Positions 51,505 through 60,463 are shown, counted from the first letter of the stretch. The stretch is 64,000 nt of DNA from Bailinhaonella thermotolerans (GCF_003594875.1 NZ_QZEY01000001.1:310001-374000); one strand, 5' to 3'. The notes: a model not told the origin generated them from the sequence alone. Numbers and translations: made by a program.

Positions 51505-51770
51505 GGGCTTCCCCTCTCAACTCACGCTCATCCTTGATCGGATTGGAGGATCCGAGCCAGCGCTCGGTCAACCTCCTGCACCGGTCCATCGCCAACGAGT
51601 ATGAGATCCCCCGTCCCGCGCGGGCCGGACCGCTGAGCGGGCGTCGCCGCGGGCGGGCCGGGCGGACGGCGGGGTGGGCGGGTGGGGCGGGTGGCGGGGC
51701 GCGCGGTGGGGCGGGTGGCGGGGGGCGATGGGGTGGGCGGTGGGGTGGCATGGATGGGGGAAGGTCACTA

Positions 51771-53684
51771 GTGTCCCCACGGGAGCGCGGGCGCGCGTTC
51801 GGCATTTCTCGGGGGCGTGCGGTGGGGCGTGGCGACGATCTTCCGTTGCGGCGCGCGCGGGCCATGTTGCGGGTCTCGTTCGGCGTCCTGTTCCTCACCC
51901 GCCTGGCCGCCGGGCTGGACGACGGCATCGGCCCGGTCGCGGCGCTGCTCCCCCTGGCGTCCTGCCTGCCGCTGGGCGTGCTGCTGGCCCGGCGCTGGAG
52001 CGGCGCCGTACGGCATGCGCTCCTGGCGGCCGTGGTGCTGCTCTACGCGGCGCCGTTCGCGGTGGCGGGCGGGCGCTGGGACTGGGCGCCGTGGACGGTG
52101 GCCGCCGCGGTGCTGTGCGCGCTGCCCGGCCGGGTGGCCTGGCCGCTGTTCGTCCTGGTCGTGGTGGGCTCGGGCGGGGCCGTGCTCCTGTTCGGGCACG
52201 GGCTCGGCCCCGGGCCCGGGGTCCAGGCCGGCCTCGGCTACATGATCGTGGCGGCGAACGGCGGGCTCATCCTGTTCGTCCTGTCCGCGCTGGTGCGGGC
52301 CGTCGAGGACCTGCACGGAACCCGTGAGGAGCCGGCCGGGGCGGCCCTGGCGAGGGAACGCCTGCGGCTGGACGCCGAGCTGCGGGACCCGCTCGGCGGG
52401 AACCTGCGGGCCCTGGCGTCCCGGATGCGCGCGGCGGCCCGGGCCGGGCCCGGGGACGCCCGGCGCGACCTGCGCGAAGGCGTCGCGCTGGCCCGGCAGA
52501 CCCTGGCGCGGGTACGGGCCGCGGCCGCGGCCTGCCGGGCGGGACCGGCCGGCGAGCAGCCGCGGGTCGAGTCCCCGCGCCTGGCCCGGCGCGCGCTGCC
52601 GGCGGTCCTGGCCCTCCAGTGCGTGCTCGTGATGAGGCTCCTGGCGCTGCACGGGCACCTCACCGGCTGGCGGGTCACCGTCCTGGCGGCCGTCCTGCTC
52701 GCCGCCGTCGTGGTCCTGGAGGTGCTGCCGCGTTCGCGGACGACGCCGGCCGCCCAGGGCCTGCTGATCGTCCTCCCTCTGGCGTTCTTCCCCGGCGTGT
52801 GGGACCGGCTGCTGGGCGTGCTGACCGGCAAACTGCTGCTGACCCTGCGGCCGCCGCGTTCCTGGGCGCTGGCGGGGGTCGTGCCGGCCGGGCACCTGGC
52901 CTGGCTCCTGCACTCGGTGGACCGCGGCGATCCCCTGGTCTTCGACGGCCTCGCCCACGCCCTGACCGTCTTCGGCGACCACCTCATGATCATGTGGCTG
53001 GTGTACTGCCTCGGGCGGCTGAGCGGCCTGCTCGCCTCACTGGAGCGGGCGCGGCACGAGCTGGCCGTGGCGGCGGTGCGCGGCGAGCGGACGCGGGTCG
53101 CCGGCGACCTGCACGACGTGCTGGGGTTCAGCCTGTCGGCGGTCGCGCTGAAGGGCGAGCTGGCCGACCGCCTCCTGGACACCGATCCGGCGCGGGCCAG
53201 GTCCGTCATCGCCGCGCTCGTGCCGCTGGTCGAGCGGACGCTGGCGGAGCTGGGGTCCATCGCCGCCGACCGCGTCGACCTGCGGCTGGCGGCCGAGCTC
53301 GACTCGGCCCGCGAGGTGCTGCGGGCCGCCGGCGTCGAGGTGGCGGCGCGGTGCGAGACCGGGCCGCTGCCGGCCGGGGTCTGCACGGCGGTGGCCGCCG
53401 CCCTGCGCGAGTGCGTCACCAACGTGCTGCGCCACAGCCGGGCCCGCGCGTGCGAGATCTCCGTCTCGGCCTCCGACGGTGTCGTACGGCTGCGCGTCGC
53501 CAACGACGGCGCCCCCTCCCCCGTCCCTGCGGGGCCGGGGAGCCGGGGGTCGGGCCTCGGCGGTCTCGCGCACCGCACCGGCGGCCGCCTGACGGCCGGC
53601 CACCGGCCCGGCGGCCGCTTCGAGGTCGTCGCCGAGTTCCCCGCGGCCGCGCACGCCGCACCGCGCGGCGGGTCCGCGCCCTAG
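51771..53684 (+). CDS. Orphan histidine kinase with a duplicated architecture
   Basis: A 637-residue membrane kinase built from two similar halves. Half 1: five or six TM helices (about 30-180), then a DHp-like segment ERLRLDAELRDPLGGNL in which the phosphoacceptor His is replaced by Arg205. Half 2: another helix-rich membrane block (about 285-425), then ERTRVAGDLHDVLGFSL with His448 intact, followed by the N-box and ATP-binding HATPase (GSGLGGLAHR). It is HPK7-type, like NarX/DesK kinases. No response regulator is adjacent. GTG 51771 has GGGGGAAGG six bases upstream; later starts are possible. The duplicated dead DHp probably acts as a structural or regulatory element. Confidence 0.85.
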   Translation: MSPRERGRAFGISRGRAVGRGDDLPLRRARAMLRVSFGVLFLTRLAAGLDDGIGPVAALLPLASCLPLGVLLARRWSGAVRHALLAAVVLLYAAPFAVAGGRWDWAPWTVAAAVLCALPGRVAWPLFVLVVVGSGGAVLLFGHGLGPGPGVQAGLGYMIVAANGGLILFVLSALVRAVEDLHGTREEPAGAALARERLRLDAELRDPLGGNLRALASRMRAAARAGPGDARRDLREGVALARQTLARVRAAAAACRAGPAGEQPRVESPRLARRALPAVLALQCVLVMRLLALHGHLTGWRVTVLAAVLLAAVVVLEVLPRSRTTPAAQGLLIVLPLAFFPGVWDRLLGVLTGKLLLTLRPPRSWALAGVVPAGHLAWLLHSVDRGDPLVFDGLAHALTVFGDHLMIMWLVYCLGRLSGLLASLERARHELAVAAVRGERTRVAGDLHDVLGFSLSAVALKGELADRLLDTDPARARSVIAALVPLVERTLAELGSIAADRVDLRLAAELDSAREVLRAAGVEVAARCETGPLPAGVCTAVAAALRECVTNVLRHSRARACEISVSASDGVVRLRVANDGAPSPVPAGPGSRGSGLGGLAHRTGGRLTAGHRPGGRFEVVAEFPAAAHAAPRGGSAP

Positions 53685-53721
53685 GAACCCCTGTCCCAGG
53701 AAGCCGGGCGCCCAGGCGAGG

Positions 53722-53738
53722 CCGTCCCGGCGGGACGG
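53722..53738 (+). terminator. Candidate hairpin after the orphan kinase
   Basis: CCGTCCC-ggc-GGGACGG, a perfect 7-bp stem with a 3-nt loop, 38 bases after the kinase stop. A T5 run follows only at 53755-53759, so it is not a classical intrinsic terminator, but it probably ends the transcript. Confidence 0.4.
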
Positions 53739-53757
53739 GGCGGTTCCCGCATCATTT

Positions 53758-53786
53758 TTGAACGAAAGTACTACTTGTACTATCGT
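53758..53786 (+). promoter_or_regulatory. MFS pump promoter with TetR-type operator
   Basis: TTGAAC (53758-53763) and TATCGT (53781-53786) are separated by 17 bp and followed after six bases by the ATG, an excellent leaderless promoter. AGTAC-tactt-GTACT (53767-53781) is a 5-bp inverted repeat lying between the boxes. The TetR gene downstream of the pump is its natural ligand. Confidence 0.75.
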
Positions 53787-53792
53787 CCAAAC

Positions 53793-55325
53793 ATGTCGAT
53801 GGAACAGAACGTCTTGACGCGGACGGGGGCGGCGCGGGCCGGGACGCGCGAGTGGCTCGGACTGGGGCTGCTGGCGTTGCCGACCGTGCTGCTGGGGCTG
53901 GACGTCACGGTCCTCTACCTGGTGTCGCCGAGCATCGCCGCCGAGCTGCGTCCCACTCCTGTGCAGTCGTTGTGGATCATGGATGCCTACGGCTTCCTCA
54001 TCTCCGGCCTCCTCATCACGATGGGGACGCTGGGAGACCGGATCGGCCGGCGGCGCCTGCTGATGATCGGCGTCACGGCGTTCGCCGCCGTCTCGGTCGC
54101 CGCGGCGTTCGCCCCGAGCGCCGGGCTGCTGATCCTGGCGCGGGCGCTGCTCGGGGTCGCGGGCGCCACGCTCATGCCCTCGACCCTGTCGCTGATCAGC
54201 AACATGTTCGCCGACGTACGCCAGCGGGCCGTGGCCTTCGGCGTGTGGGCGACCATGTTCGCCCTCGGCATGGCCGCCGGCCCGATCGTGGGCGGCGCCC
54301 TGGTGGACCGGTTCTGGTGGGGGGCGGCCTTCCTGCTCGCGGTGCCGGTGGCGCTGGCCGTCCTGGCCGGCGCGCGCGCCCTGCTGCCGGAGTACGCCTC
54401 GCCGGGTGAGGGCCGGCTCGACCTCACCAGCGTCACCCTGTCGCTGGCCGCCATCCTGCCGATCGTCTACGCCGTGAAGAACGTCGCCACGCACGGGGCC
54501 GACGGGATGACGCCGCTGCTTCTCCTGGCCGGGGCGGCGGCCGGGATCACCTTCGTCCGCAGGCAGCTCCGGCTCGCCTCCCCGTTGCTGGACATGACGC
54601 TGTTCACCGACCGGGCCTTCTCCGCCGCCCTGGCGGCCCTGCTGATCGGGCTCGTCGGCGTGGGCGGCACGATGTACCTCGTCACCCAGTTCCTGCAACT
54701 GGTCGAGGGGCTGTCCCCGGCCGTGGCCGGGCTGTGGATGGGCCCGCCGGCGCTGGCGATGTTCGCCGCCGCCGTCGGCGCGCCCCTCGTGGCCAGGCGG
54801 GTCCGGCCCGGGGTGGTCATGGCGGCGACGCAGGGGCTCTCCCTGATCGGGTACGCGCTCCTCGCCACGGCCGGCACCGGCGGCGCGGTGAGCGTCGTGA
54901 TCGGATTCGCGTTCGTCTACCTCGGCCTGGGCGCCATCGCCGCGCTGGGCACCGACATCGTCGTCGGCGCCGCTCCGGCGGCGAAGTCCGGATCGGCGGC
55001 GGCGATGTCGGAGACCGTGCAGGAGCTCGGGCTCGCCGTCGGGGTCGCCCTGCTGGGCAGCCTCACCACGGCCGTCTACCGTTCCCAGGCGCCGGAGCCG
55101 GAGGGGGTGGCGCCCGAGATCGCCGACCGCGTCACCGCCGGCCTGGACGGCGCGATGGCCGTCTCCGACCGGCTTCCGCCGGGCGCCGTCCAGGGGGCGC
55201 AGGAGGCGTTCATCACGGGGCTGAACATCGCCTCCCTCACCGCGGGCGTCGCGATCGTGGGGGTGATCGCGGTGTGCCTGCTCATGCTCCGGCACATCCG
55301 TCCCATCGGGGAGACGCAGCCGTGA
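53793..55325 (+). CDS. MFS drug exporter, DHA2 (14-helix) type
   Basis: A 510-residue multidrug:proton antiporter similar to QacA/SmvA. A TM1 region reading LLGLDVTVLYLVSPSI, the loop GDRIGRRRLLMIG, and the TM5 antiporter motif (about GVWATMFALGMAAGPIVGG) are clear, and 14 helices fit the length. ATG 53793 lies six bases after TATCGT, so the message is leaderless. Divergent from no gene and followed by a TetR in the same direction. Substrate unknown but probably a cationic drug or antibiotic. Confidence 0.93.
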   Translation: MSMEQNVLTRTGAARAGTREWLGLGLLALPTVLLGLDVTVLYLVSPSIAAELRPTPVQSLWIMDAYGFLISGLLITMGTLGDRIGRRRLLMIGVTAFAAVSVAAAFAPSAGLLILARALLGVAGATLMPSTLSLISNMFADVRQRAVAFGVWATMFALGMAAGPIVGGALVDRFWWGAAFLLAVPVALAVLAGARALLPEYASPGEGRLDLTSVTLSLAAILPIVYAVKNVATHGADGMTPLLLLAGAAAGITFVRRQLRLASPLLDMTLFTDRAFSAALAALLIGLVGVGGTMYLVTQFLQLVEGLSPAVAGLWMGPPALAMFAAAVGAPLVARRVRPGVVMAATQGLSLIGYALLATAGTGGAVSVVIGFAFVYLGLGAIAALGTDIVVGAAPAAKSGSAAAMSETVQELGLAVGVALLGSLTTAVYRSQAPEPEGVAPEIADRVTAGLDGAMAVSDRLPPGAVQGAQEAFITGLNIASLTAGVAIVGVIAVCLLMLRHIRPIGETQP

Positions 55326-55353
55326 TCGTCTAACCTGGTGACCAGGAGGGGGC

Positions 55354-55932
55354 ATGGGCGACGACAGTTCCATCGACGGGCGCAAGGCCAGGGGGCGCAA
55401 GCGCCGTGCCGAGATCATCGAGGCCACCCTGGCCGTCATCCAGCGCGACGGTGCGGCCGGTGTCACCCACCGCACCGTCGCCAAGGAGGCCGGCATACCC
55501 GTCAGCCTGAGCACCTACTACTTCGCGACCCTGGACGACCTGCTGGTCGCGGCTCTGACCAGCATCGTCGAGGCGTACTCCACGCGCATCCGCCACATCA
55601 TCGACCACGCCGACGACAAGGTGCGCGGCCTGGCCGAGCTCATCGCCGAATCCGCGGGCCCCGGACGCGATCGGGCCCTGGCCGAGCGCGAGCTGTCCAC
55701 GCTCGCCGCCCGGCGGCCCGCCCTGCGCCCCATCGCCCGGCGCTGGCGCGAGGGCGTCGCCGAACTCGCCCGGCACTGCACCGACTCCCCCGAGGCCGTG
55801 ACGGCGCTCGTCGCGGCCTCGGACGGCCTGTGCGCCGCCATCCTGATCGACAACGCGCCCTCCGACATCGACTACGTGCACGCCGTCCTGCGGCACGCGC
55901 TCGGCCTGAGCGCGGAGACCGCCCAAGGGTGA
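55354..55932 (+). CDS. TetR family transcriptional regulator
   Basis: A 192-residue repressor with its HTH at about 17-62 (RRAEIIEATLAVIQRDG, AGVTHRTVAKEAGIPVS, then TYYFATLDDLLVAAL). The TYYF (rather than LYYHF) variant is common in the QacR-like branch. It is 28 nt after the MFS pump with AGGAGGGGG upstream, so it is in the same operon and should repress the pump promoter at 53758-53786. Confidence 0.92.
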   Translation: MGDDSSIDGRKARGRKRRAEIIEATLAVIQRDGAAGVTHRTVAKEAGIPVSLSTYYFATLDDLLVAALTSIVEAYSTRIRHIIDHADDKVRGLAELIAESAGPGRDRALAERELSTLAARRPALRPIARRWREGVAELARHCTDSPEAVTALVAASDGLCAAILIDNAPSDIDYVHAVLRHALGLSAETAQG

Positions 55933-56001
55933 CGCGCCGGCGCCGCCGGGGCCCTTCCGCGGCGCTCCGCTGGGGCCGGGCGCTCCAGGCCCCGCCGGCC
56001 G

Positions 56002-56670
56002 TCAGGGGACGCGGGCGACGACGCCGAGGGCGCCGGGCAGGTCCGGGCCGTCGTACGGCGGGGCTTCGGGCGACCAGTAGGTGACCGGCACCACGCCGGG
56101 GCCGACGAGGCGCAGGCCGTCCAGGAATCCGGCGATCTCGGCGGCGGGACGCGGGGTCAGGGAGTCGCGCAGGGCCCGCGCGTAGACCTGCTGGAGCTCG
56201 TCGGCCTGGCCGGGTTCGACGTCGGCGCCGGCGGTGCCGTGCGAGATGACCAGGTAGCTGCCCGGGGCGAGCGCGGAGGTGATCTGCCGGAGGATGTCCC
56301 TCACCTCCCGGTCGTCCCGGATGAAGTGCAGGATCAGCAGGAGCAGCACCGCCACCGGCCGGTCCAGGTCGATCAGGCCGCGCAACTCGGGGTCGGCCAG
56401 GATCCGCCCGGGCTCGCGCAGGTCACCCTTGATCGCCACCGTGCCGGGGGTCGCGGCGAGCAGGGCGCGGGCGTGCGAGACGACCACCGTGTCGTTGTCG
56501 ACGTAGACGACGCGGGCCGCGGGGTCGGCGCGCTGCGCGACCTGATGGACGTTCTCCTGGGTGGGCAGCCCGGTCCCGATGTCGAGGAACTGGCGCACGC
56601 CGAGCCCGGCCAGGTGCCGTACGGCCGCGCCCAGGAAGGCGCGGTTGTCGCGGGCGCCGCCGGCGCTCAT
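56002..56670 (-). CDS. SAM-dependent methyltransferase (Methyltransf_19), N-terminally short
   Basis: A 222-residue protein with the actinobacterial PF04672 methyltransferase core: RQFLDIGTGLPTQENVH (glycine-rich SAM loop), VYVDNDTVVVSHARALL (acidic loop), and ALAPGSYLVISHG. The usual family members begin with a DxxxPHPARVYDYLLGGKDNF segment of about 45-50 residues; this copy lacks it and begins at ANRAFLG-like sequence. Its start overlaps the response regulator stop by ATGA, so the N-terminus was lost when the gene became coupled. Substrate unknown; activity uncertain. Confidence 0.85.
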   Translation of the reverse strand: MSAGGARDNRAFLGAAVRHLAGLGVRQFLDIGTGLPTQENVHQVAQRADPAARVVYVDNDTVVVSHARALLAATPGTVAIKGDLREPGRILADPELRGLIDLDRPVAVLLLLILHFIRDDREVRDILRQITSALAPGSYLVISHGTAGADVEPGQADELQQVYARALRDSLTPRPAAEIAGFLDGLRLVGPGVVPVTYWSPEAPPYDGPDLPGALGVVARVP

Positions 56671-57323
56671 CGCGGGGGGCCGAGGCCGGACCGGATGGCG
56701 AAGACCACGAGCTGGGCGCGGTCACGGGCGTTGAGCTTGCGCATCGCGCGGCTGACGTGGGTGCGGACGGTCTCGGCGCTGACGACCAGGCGTTCGGCGA
56801 TCTCCTCGTTGGACAGGCCGGTGGCCACCCAGCCGGCCACCTCGCGTTCGCGCTCGGTCAGGTCCTTGACGCCGGGGTGGGCGATCACGGCGGGGGCAGG
56901 GCGGGCGAACTGGGAGATGACGCTGCGGGTGACCGCCGGGGACAGCAGGGACTCGCCCCGGGCGACCACGCGCACCGCGCGCAGCAGCTCGTCGGGATCG
57001 GCGTCCTTGAGGACGAAGCCGCTGGCGCCGTCGCGCAGGGCCTCGAAGACGTACTCGTCCAGCCCGAACGTGGTCAGCATGACGACCCGCACCGAGGCCA
57101 GCGACGGGTCGCCGGTGATCTCCCGCAGGGCCGTCAGGCCGTCCACGCCGGGCATGCGGATGTCCATCAGCGCCACGTCGGGCCGGGTCCGCCGGATCAC
57201 GGCCAGCCCGGTGCGGCCGTCGGCGGCCTCGCCGACCAGCTCGGTGTCGGGCTCGGCCCGCAGCAGCGTGCGCACGCCGATGCGGATCAGCGCCTGGTCG
57301 TCCACCACCACGACACGGATCAC
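56667..57323 (-). CDS. NarL/FixJ family response regulator
   Basis: A 218-residue regulator: a receiver domain with VVVDDQ, phosphoacceptor Asp54 in ALMDIRMPG, and a C-terminal LuxR-type HTH (LTEREREVAGWVATGLSNEE, then VSAETVRTHVSRAM). The GTG start overlaps the kinase stop by GTGA and its stop overlaps the methyltransferase start by ATGA. The three genes form one translational unit. Confidence 0.94.
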   Translation of the reverse strand: MIRVVVVDDQALIRIGVRTLLRAEPDTELVGEAADGRTGLAVIRRTRPDVALMDIRMPGVDGLTALREITGDPSLASVRVVMLTTFGLDEYVFEALRDGASGFVLKDADPDELLRAVRVVARGESLLSPAVTRSVISQFARPAPAVIAHPGVKDLTEREREVAGWVATGLSNEEIAERLVVSAETVRTHVSRAMRKLNARDRAQLVVFAIRSGLGPPR

Positions 57324-58453
57324 GGCCTCGCCTCCCTCGGCAGCCGGGCCCGGACCACGAAGCCGCCGCCGGGGCGGCGGCCCGCGTGCAGGGTCCCGCC
57401 GAGCCGCTCGGCCTGCGCGCGCATCCCCGCGATGCCGAGCCCGGCCCCGGACACGCGCCCGGTCCCCGGCCCGGTGTCGATCACCTCGACCAGCAGGTCG
57501 TCCCCGTCCCGGCCGACCCTGACCCGGGCGGCCGCCGCGTCGGCGTGCCGCAGCACGTTGGTCAGCGCCTCGCGCACGATGCGGAACGCCGCCACGTCCA
57601 CCGGCCCGCTCACACCCAGGTCCGGCCCGACCTCCACGCTCACCTCGATCCCCCCGGCCCGCACCCGCTCGGCCAGCGCGTCCAGGTCGCCCAGGCCCGG
57701 CCTGGGCCGCGGGCCCGGCTCCGGCCGGTCACCGCGCAACCGATCCAGCTCGGCCCGCAGGTCGTCCAGGGCCGCGCGGCTGGCCGCCCGCGCGGCCTCT
57801 AGGGCGCGGCGGGCCTCCCCCGCGTCCCGGTCCAGCACGTGCAGCGCCACCCCGGTCTGCATCGCGATCACCGCCAGCCCGTGGCCGATGGAGTCGTGCA
57901 GGTCCTGGGCCATGCGCAACCGCTCCTCGGAGGCCACCCGCCGCGCCTGCGCCGTGCGCAGCCCGGCCGCGGCCTCGCGCCGCGTCCGCACGGTGACCCC
58001 GGCGGCCAGCGCGACCAGCGCGATAGCGCCCCAGACGACCGTGTTCGCCGGGCGGTCACCGCCCTCCGCGAAGTTCTTGGCGAACGCGGCCACCATCAGC
58101 ACCGCGAAGTCCGCCGCCACGACGGCCGCCGCCCGCCCGGCCGGCCACGCGGCCGCCACGCCGTACATCGCGAAGGGCACGGTCAGCAGGATCGGGCCGA
58201 AGGGGTACCCGGCCGCCAGATACGCCGACACCAGAGCGCCGTTGACCGCCAGCGCCACGCCCGGCCGGCGCCGCGCGGCCAGGGCCAGCGCCGCGGCCAC
58301 GATCAGGGTGTACGCCGGCGGATCCGGCGGGCGGGCCGCGTCCGGCTGGAGCACGGCCGCGGGCCCGGTGCCGATCAGCCCGACGGCCAGGAGCGGCAGG
58401 GACAGCCATCCGTCCGCCCACCAGACGCGGGCCCGCTCCCAGACACCGCCCAC
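57320..58453 (-). CDS. Sensor histidine kinase (HPK7/NarX-DesK type)
   Basis: A 377-residue kinase with five or six TM helices in the first 155 residues, a short linker, DHp with His186 in RMAQDLHDSIGHGLAV, N-box EALTNVLRHADA and G-box DTGPGTG, then GLGIAGM. All motifs are intact. GTG 58453 lies seven bases after TATCGT, a leaderless arrangement. It is paired with the downstream NarL regulator and a methyltransferase. The signal is unknown, likely a membrane or cell-envelope state. Confidence 0.93.
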   Translation of the reverse strand: MGGVWERARVWWADGWLSLPLLAVGLIGTGPAAVLQPDAARPPDPPAYTLIVAAALALAARRRPGVALAVNGALVSAYLAAGYPFGPILLTVPFAMYGVAAAWPAGRAAAVVAADFAVLMVAAFAKNFAEGGDRPANTVVWGAIALVALAAGVTVRTRREAAAGLRTAQARRVASEERLRMAQDLHDSIGHGLAVIAMQTGVALHVLDRDAGEARRALEAARAASRAALDDLRAELDRLRGDRPEPGPRPRPGLGDLDALAERVRAGGIEVSVEVGPDLGVSGPVDVAAFRIVREALTNVLRHADAAAARVRVGRDGDDLLVEVIDTGPGTGRVSGAGLGIAGMRAQAERLGGTLHAGRRPGGGFVVRARLPREARP

Positions 58454-58660
58454 GAACGCGACGATACCCCGCGAGCGTCACGGGCCTACGCTCACGCGCG
58501 TACACGCGAAGGCCGCTCCACGGGTGGCGAGCCGGACGCCCGGACCCGCCCATGATGGACGGAACGGTACGGGCGCGACGCGCGCCGCCCCCGCGCGCCC
58601 GGGTGCCGTGCGGCGGCGCGGACGCGCTCCGGTCACGGCTCTCGCGACGGAAGGTGGGTC

Positions 58661-59641
58661 ATGGACCTGGTCAGCACCGCCACGATCCCGCACGGCGAGC
58701 GCCTGGCCTTCTGGCGCGAGGTGAGCTCCCGGACGTGGGTCCCCTACGACCTGCGCTGCGAGCCGTACCTGCGGAGCCGGTTCCGGGCGCGGATCGAGGC
58801 GGCCGAGCTCGGCCCGGTGCGGGCGGCGCTCATGACGGCGACGCCGCACTCGGTCCAGCGCACCCCCAGGCTCATCCGCCAGGCCGATCCCGAGCTGTTC
58901 AAGCTCACCTGCCTCGTGCGCGGCCGCGCCATGCTGGAGCAGGAGGGCAGGCGCGCGGACTACGGCGTCGGGGATCTGGTGCTGCACAACACCTCGCACC
59001 CCTACAGCGCCGGGCTCGCGCCGCAGGAGGGGGTGAGCCGGATGCTGGTCCTGCAGTTCCCGCGCTCGCTGCTGCCGCTGCCGCCCCGCGACCTGCGGAA
59101 CCTGACGGCGGTCCGCATCCCGGGCGACGCGGGCGTGGGCGCGCTGTCCTCGCGGTTCCTGCTGCACCTGGCCCGGCATCTGGGCGAGTTCAGCCCGGCC
59201 GACGCCGCCCGGCTGTCCACGCTGACCCTGGACCTGCTGGCCGCGGCGCTCGCCCACGAGCTGGACGTCATCGCCGCGGTGCCGCCCTGCGCGCGGCGGC
59301 GCGCGCTTCTGGCCCGCGTCCACGCCTTCATCCTGCGCAACCTCGGCGACCCTCGGCTCAGCCCCGGCGCGATCGCCGCGGCCCACCACATCTCGCTGCG
59401 CCACCTGCACCAGCTCTTCCGGGAGGAGGGGCACACCGTGGCCGGCTGGATCCGCGAGCAGCGCCTGCGCCGGTGCCGCCGGGACCTGGCCGACCCGCGG
59501 CTGGCCGCCCACTCGATCTCCGCCCTCGCGGCGCGCTGGGCCTTCACCAGCCCCGCCCACTTCAGCCAGGCCTTCCGCGCCGCCTACGGCGTTCCGCCCA
59601 GCCAGTTCCGCCGCCAGTGCGCGACCCGGCGCGCCGCCTGA
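58661..59641 (+). CDS. AraC family regulator with AraC-binding-like domain
   Basis: A 326-residue regulator. The N-terminal half (about 1-190) matches the AraC-binding-domain PF14525 class (AFWREVSSRTWVPYDL near the start; RMLVLQFPRSLLPLP). The C-terminal half carries the two helix-turn-helices: IAAAHHISLRHLHQLFREEG and ALAARWAFTSPAHFSQAFR. ATG 58661 follows GAAGGTGGG. No obvious target is adjacent: the upstream kinase operon is divergent and the downstream TetR is convergent. Confidence 0.9.
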   Translation: MDLVSTATIPHGERLAFWREVSSRTWVPYDLRCEPYLRSRFRARIEAAELGPVRAALMTATPHSVQRTPRLIRQADPELFKLTCLVRGRAMLEQEGRRADYGVGDLVLHNTSHPYSAGLAPQEGVSRMLVLQFPRSLLPLPPRDLRNLTAVRIPGDAGVGALSSRFLLHLARHLGEFSPADAARLSTLTLDLLAAALAHELDVIAAVPPCARRRALLARVHAFILRNLGDPRLSPGAIAAAHHISLRHLHQLFREEGHTVAGWIREQRLRRCRRDLADPRLAAHSISALAARWAFTSPAHFSQAFRAAYGVPPSQFRRQCATRRAA

Positions 59642-59720
59642 GGTGTGCCGGGGCGCTCCGGCCGTGCCCGCCCCGGCGGTACGGCCCGCGCGCCGCCGTA
59701 CGCCGGCCCCGGGTGGGGCG

Positions 59721-60413
59721 TCAGGCCCGCGGCGGGGCGAGCCTCACGGCCACGGCGTCCAGGACCCAGTCCAGGCCGGTCGCGAAGGAGGTCTCGGCGT
59801 CGGAGTCGGGGCCGTCGTACACGGCCTTGGCCAGCGCCGGGTAGCGGCCGGTGGCCAGCATCCTCCGCAGGTGCGGGCCGTGGGCGCGCTGCCACTCGCG
59901 CTCGGACAGGCCGGTGGCCCGCTCGGCCCGCAGCTCGGTGATCTCGCGCCTGATCGCGCCGATGACGTAGGCGCTGACGGTCTCCACCGCGCGCAGGACC
60001 GTGCCCAGGTCGGCCAGGCCGTCGAGGGCGGCCAGCGTCGCCTCGCCCACGGCCAGGGCGTTCGGGCCGAGGGCCGGACGGCCGCCGAGCAGGTCGGCCA
60101 GCCACTCGTGACGCAGGGCGGCCTGCCGGGTGCGGTGGGCGCGGACGCGCAGCGCCTCGCGCCAGTCGCCGGGCGGCTCCTCGGGGAGGATCTCGCCGTG
60201 GACCTCGTCCACCATGAGGTCGAACAGCTCCTCCTTGGTGGAGATGTATCCGTACAGCCGCATCGGGCCGGCGTCCAGCCGGGCGGCGACCTTGCGCAGC
60301 GACACCGCCTCCAGCCCGCCCTCGTCGGCCAGCGCGATGGCGGTGGCGACGATCCGCTCCCGGTCGAGCGGCGCGGGGCGAGCCGGCGGCTCCGGCCGGT
60401 CCCACACAGTCAT
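59721..60413 (-). CDS. TetR family regulator of the divergent monooxygenase
   Basis: A 230-residue TetR-type repressor. The HTH is at about 20-65 (IVATAIALADEGGLEAVSLR then RLDAGPMRLYGYI) and the remainder is a TetR_C-like ligand domain. The MRLYGYISTKEELFDLM variant is common in TetR regulators near Tet(X)-like monooxygenases. The ATG at 60413 is six bases downstream of TACGAT, probably leaderless. Divergent from the FAD monooxygenase at 60467. Confidence 0.92.
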   Translation of the reverse strand: MTVWDRPEPPARPAPLDRERIVATAIALADEGGLEAVSLRKVAARLDAGPMRLYGYISTKEELFDLMVDEVHGEILPEEPPGDWREALRVRAHRTRQAALRHEWLADLLGGRPALGPNALAVGEATLAALDGLADLGTVLRAVETVSAYVIGAIRREITELRAERATGLSEREWQRAHGPHLRRMLATGRYPALAKAVYDGPDSDAETSFATGLDWVLDAVAVRLAPPRA

Positions 60414-60432
60414 GGATACATCGTACAGTTGC

Positions 60433-60463
60433 GATACAGCGTATTCAGAAAATACGGTGTATC
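60433..60463. promoter_or_regulatory. 31-bp TetR operator overlapping the monooxygenase promoter
   Basis: GATACAGCGTATT (60433-60445), a 5-nt spacer, then AATACGGTGTATC (60451-60463), 12 of 13 pairs matching. It covers TTGCGA-n18-TACGGT (60429-60434/60453-60458), a plausible promoter for the monooxygenase, and ends three bases before its ATG. The TetR encoded next door is the obvious ligand. Confidence 0.85.

Noticed and set aside
51660-51745. G-rich run of GGGCGGGTGG-like units
   Set aside because: Could form G-quadruplexes, but it is also simply a low-complexity GC-rich stretch before the orphan kinase. Without a transcript start I cannot assign a role.
53037-55514. 825-codon reverse frame over the MFS pump
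   Set aside because: Antisense shadow; the forward gene has 14 helices and intact DHA2 motifs.
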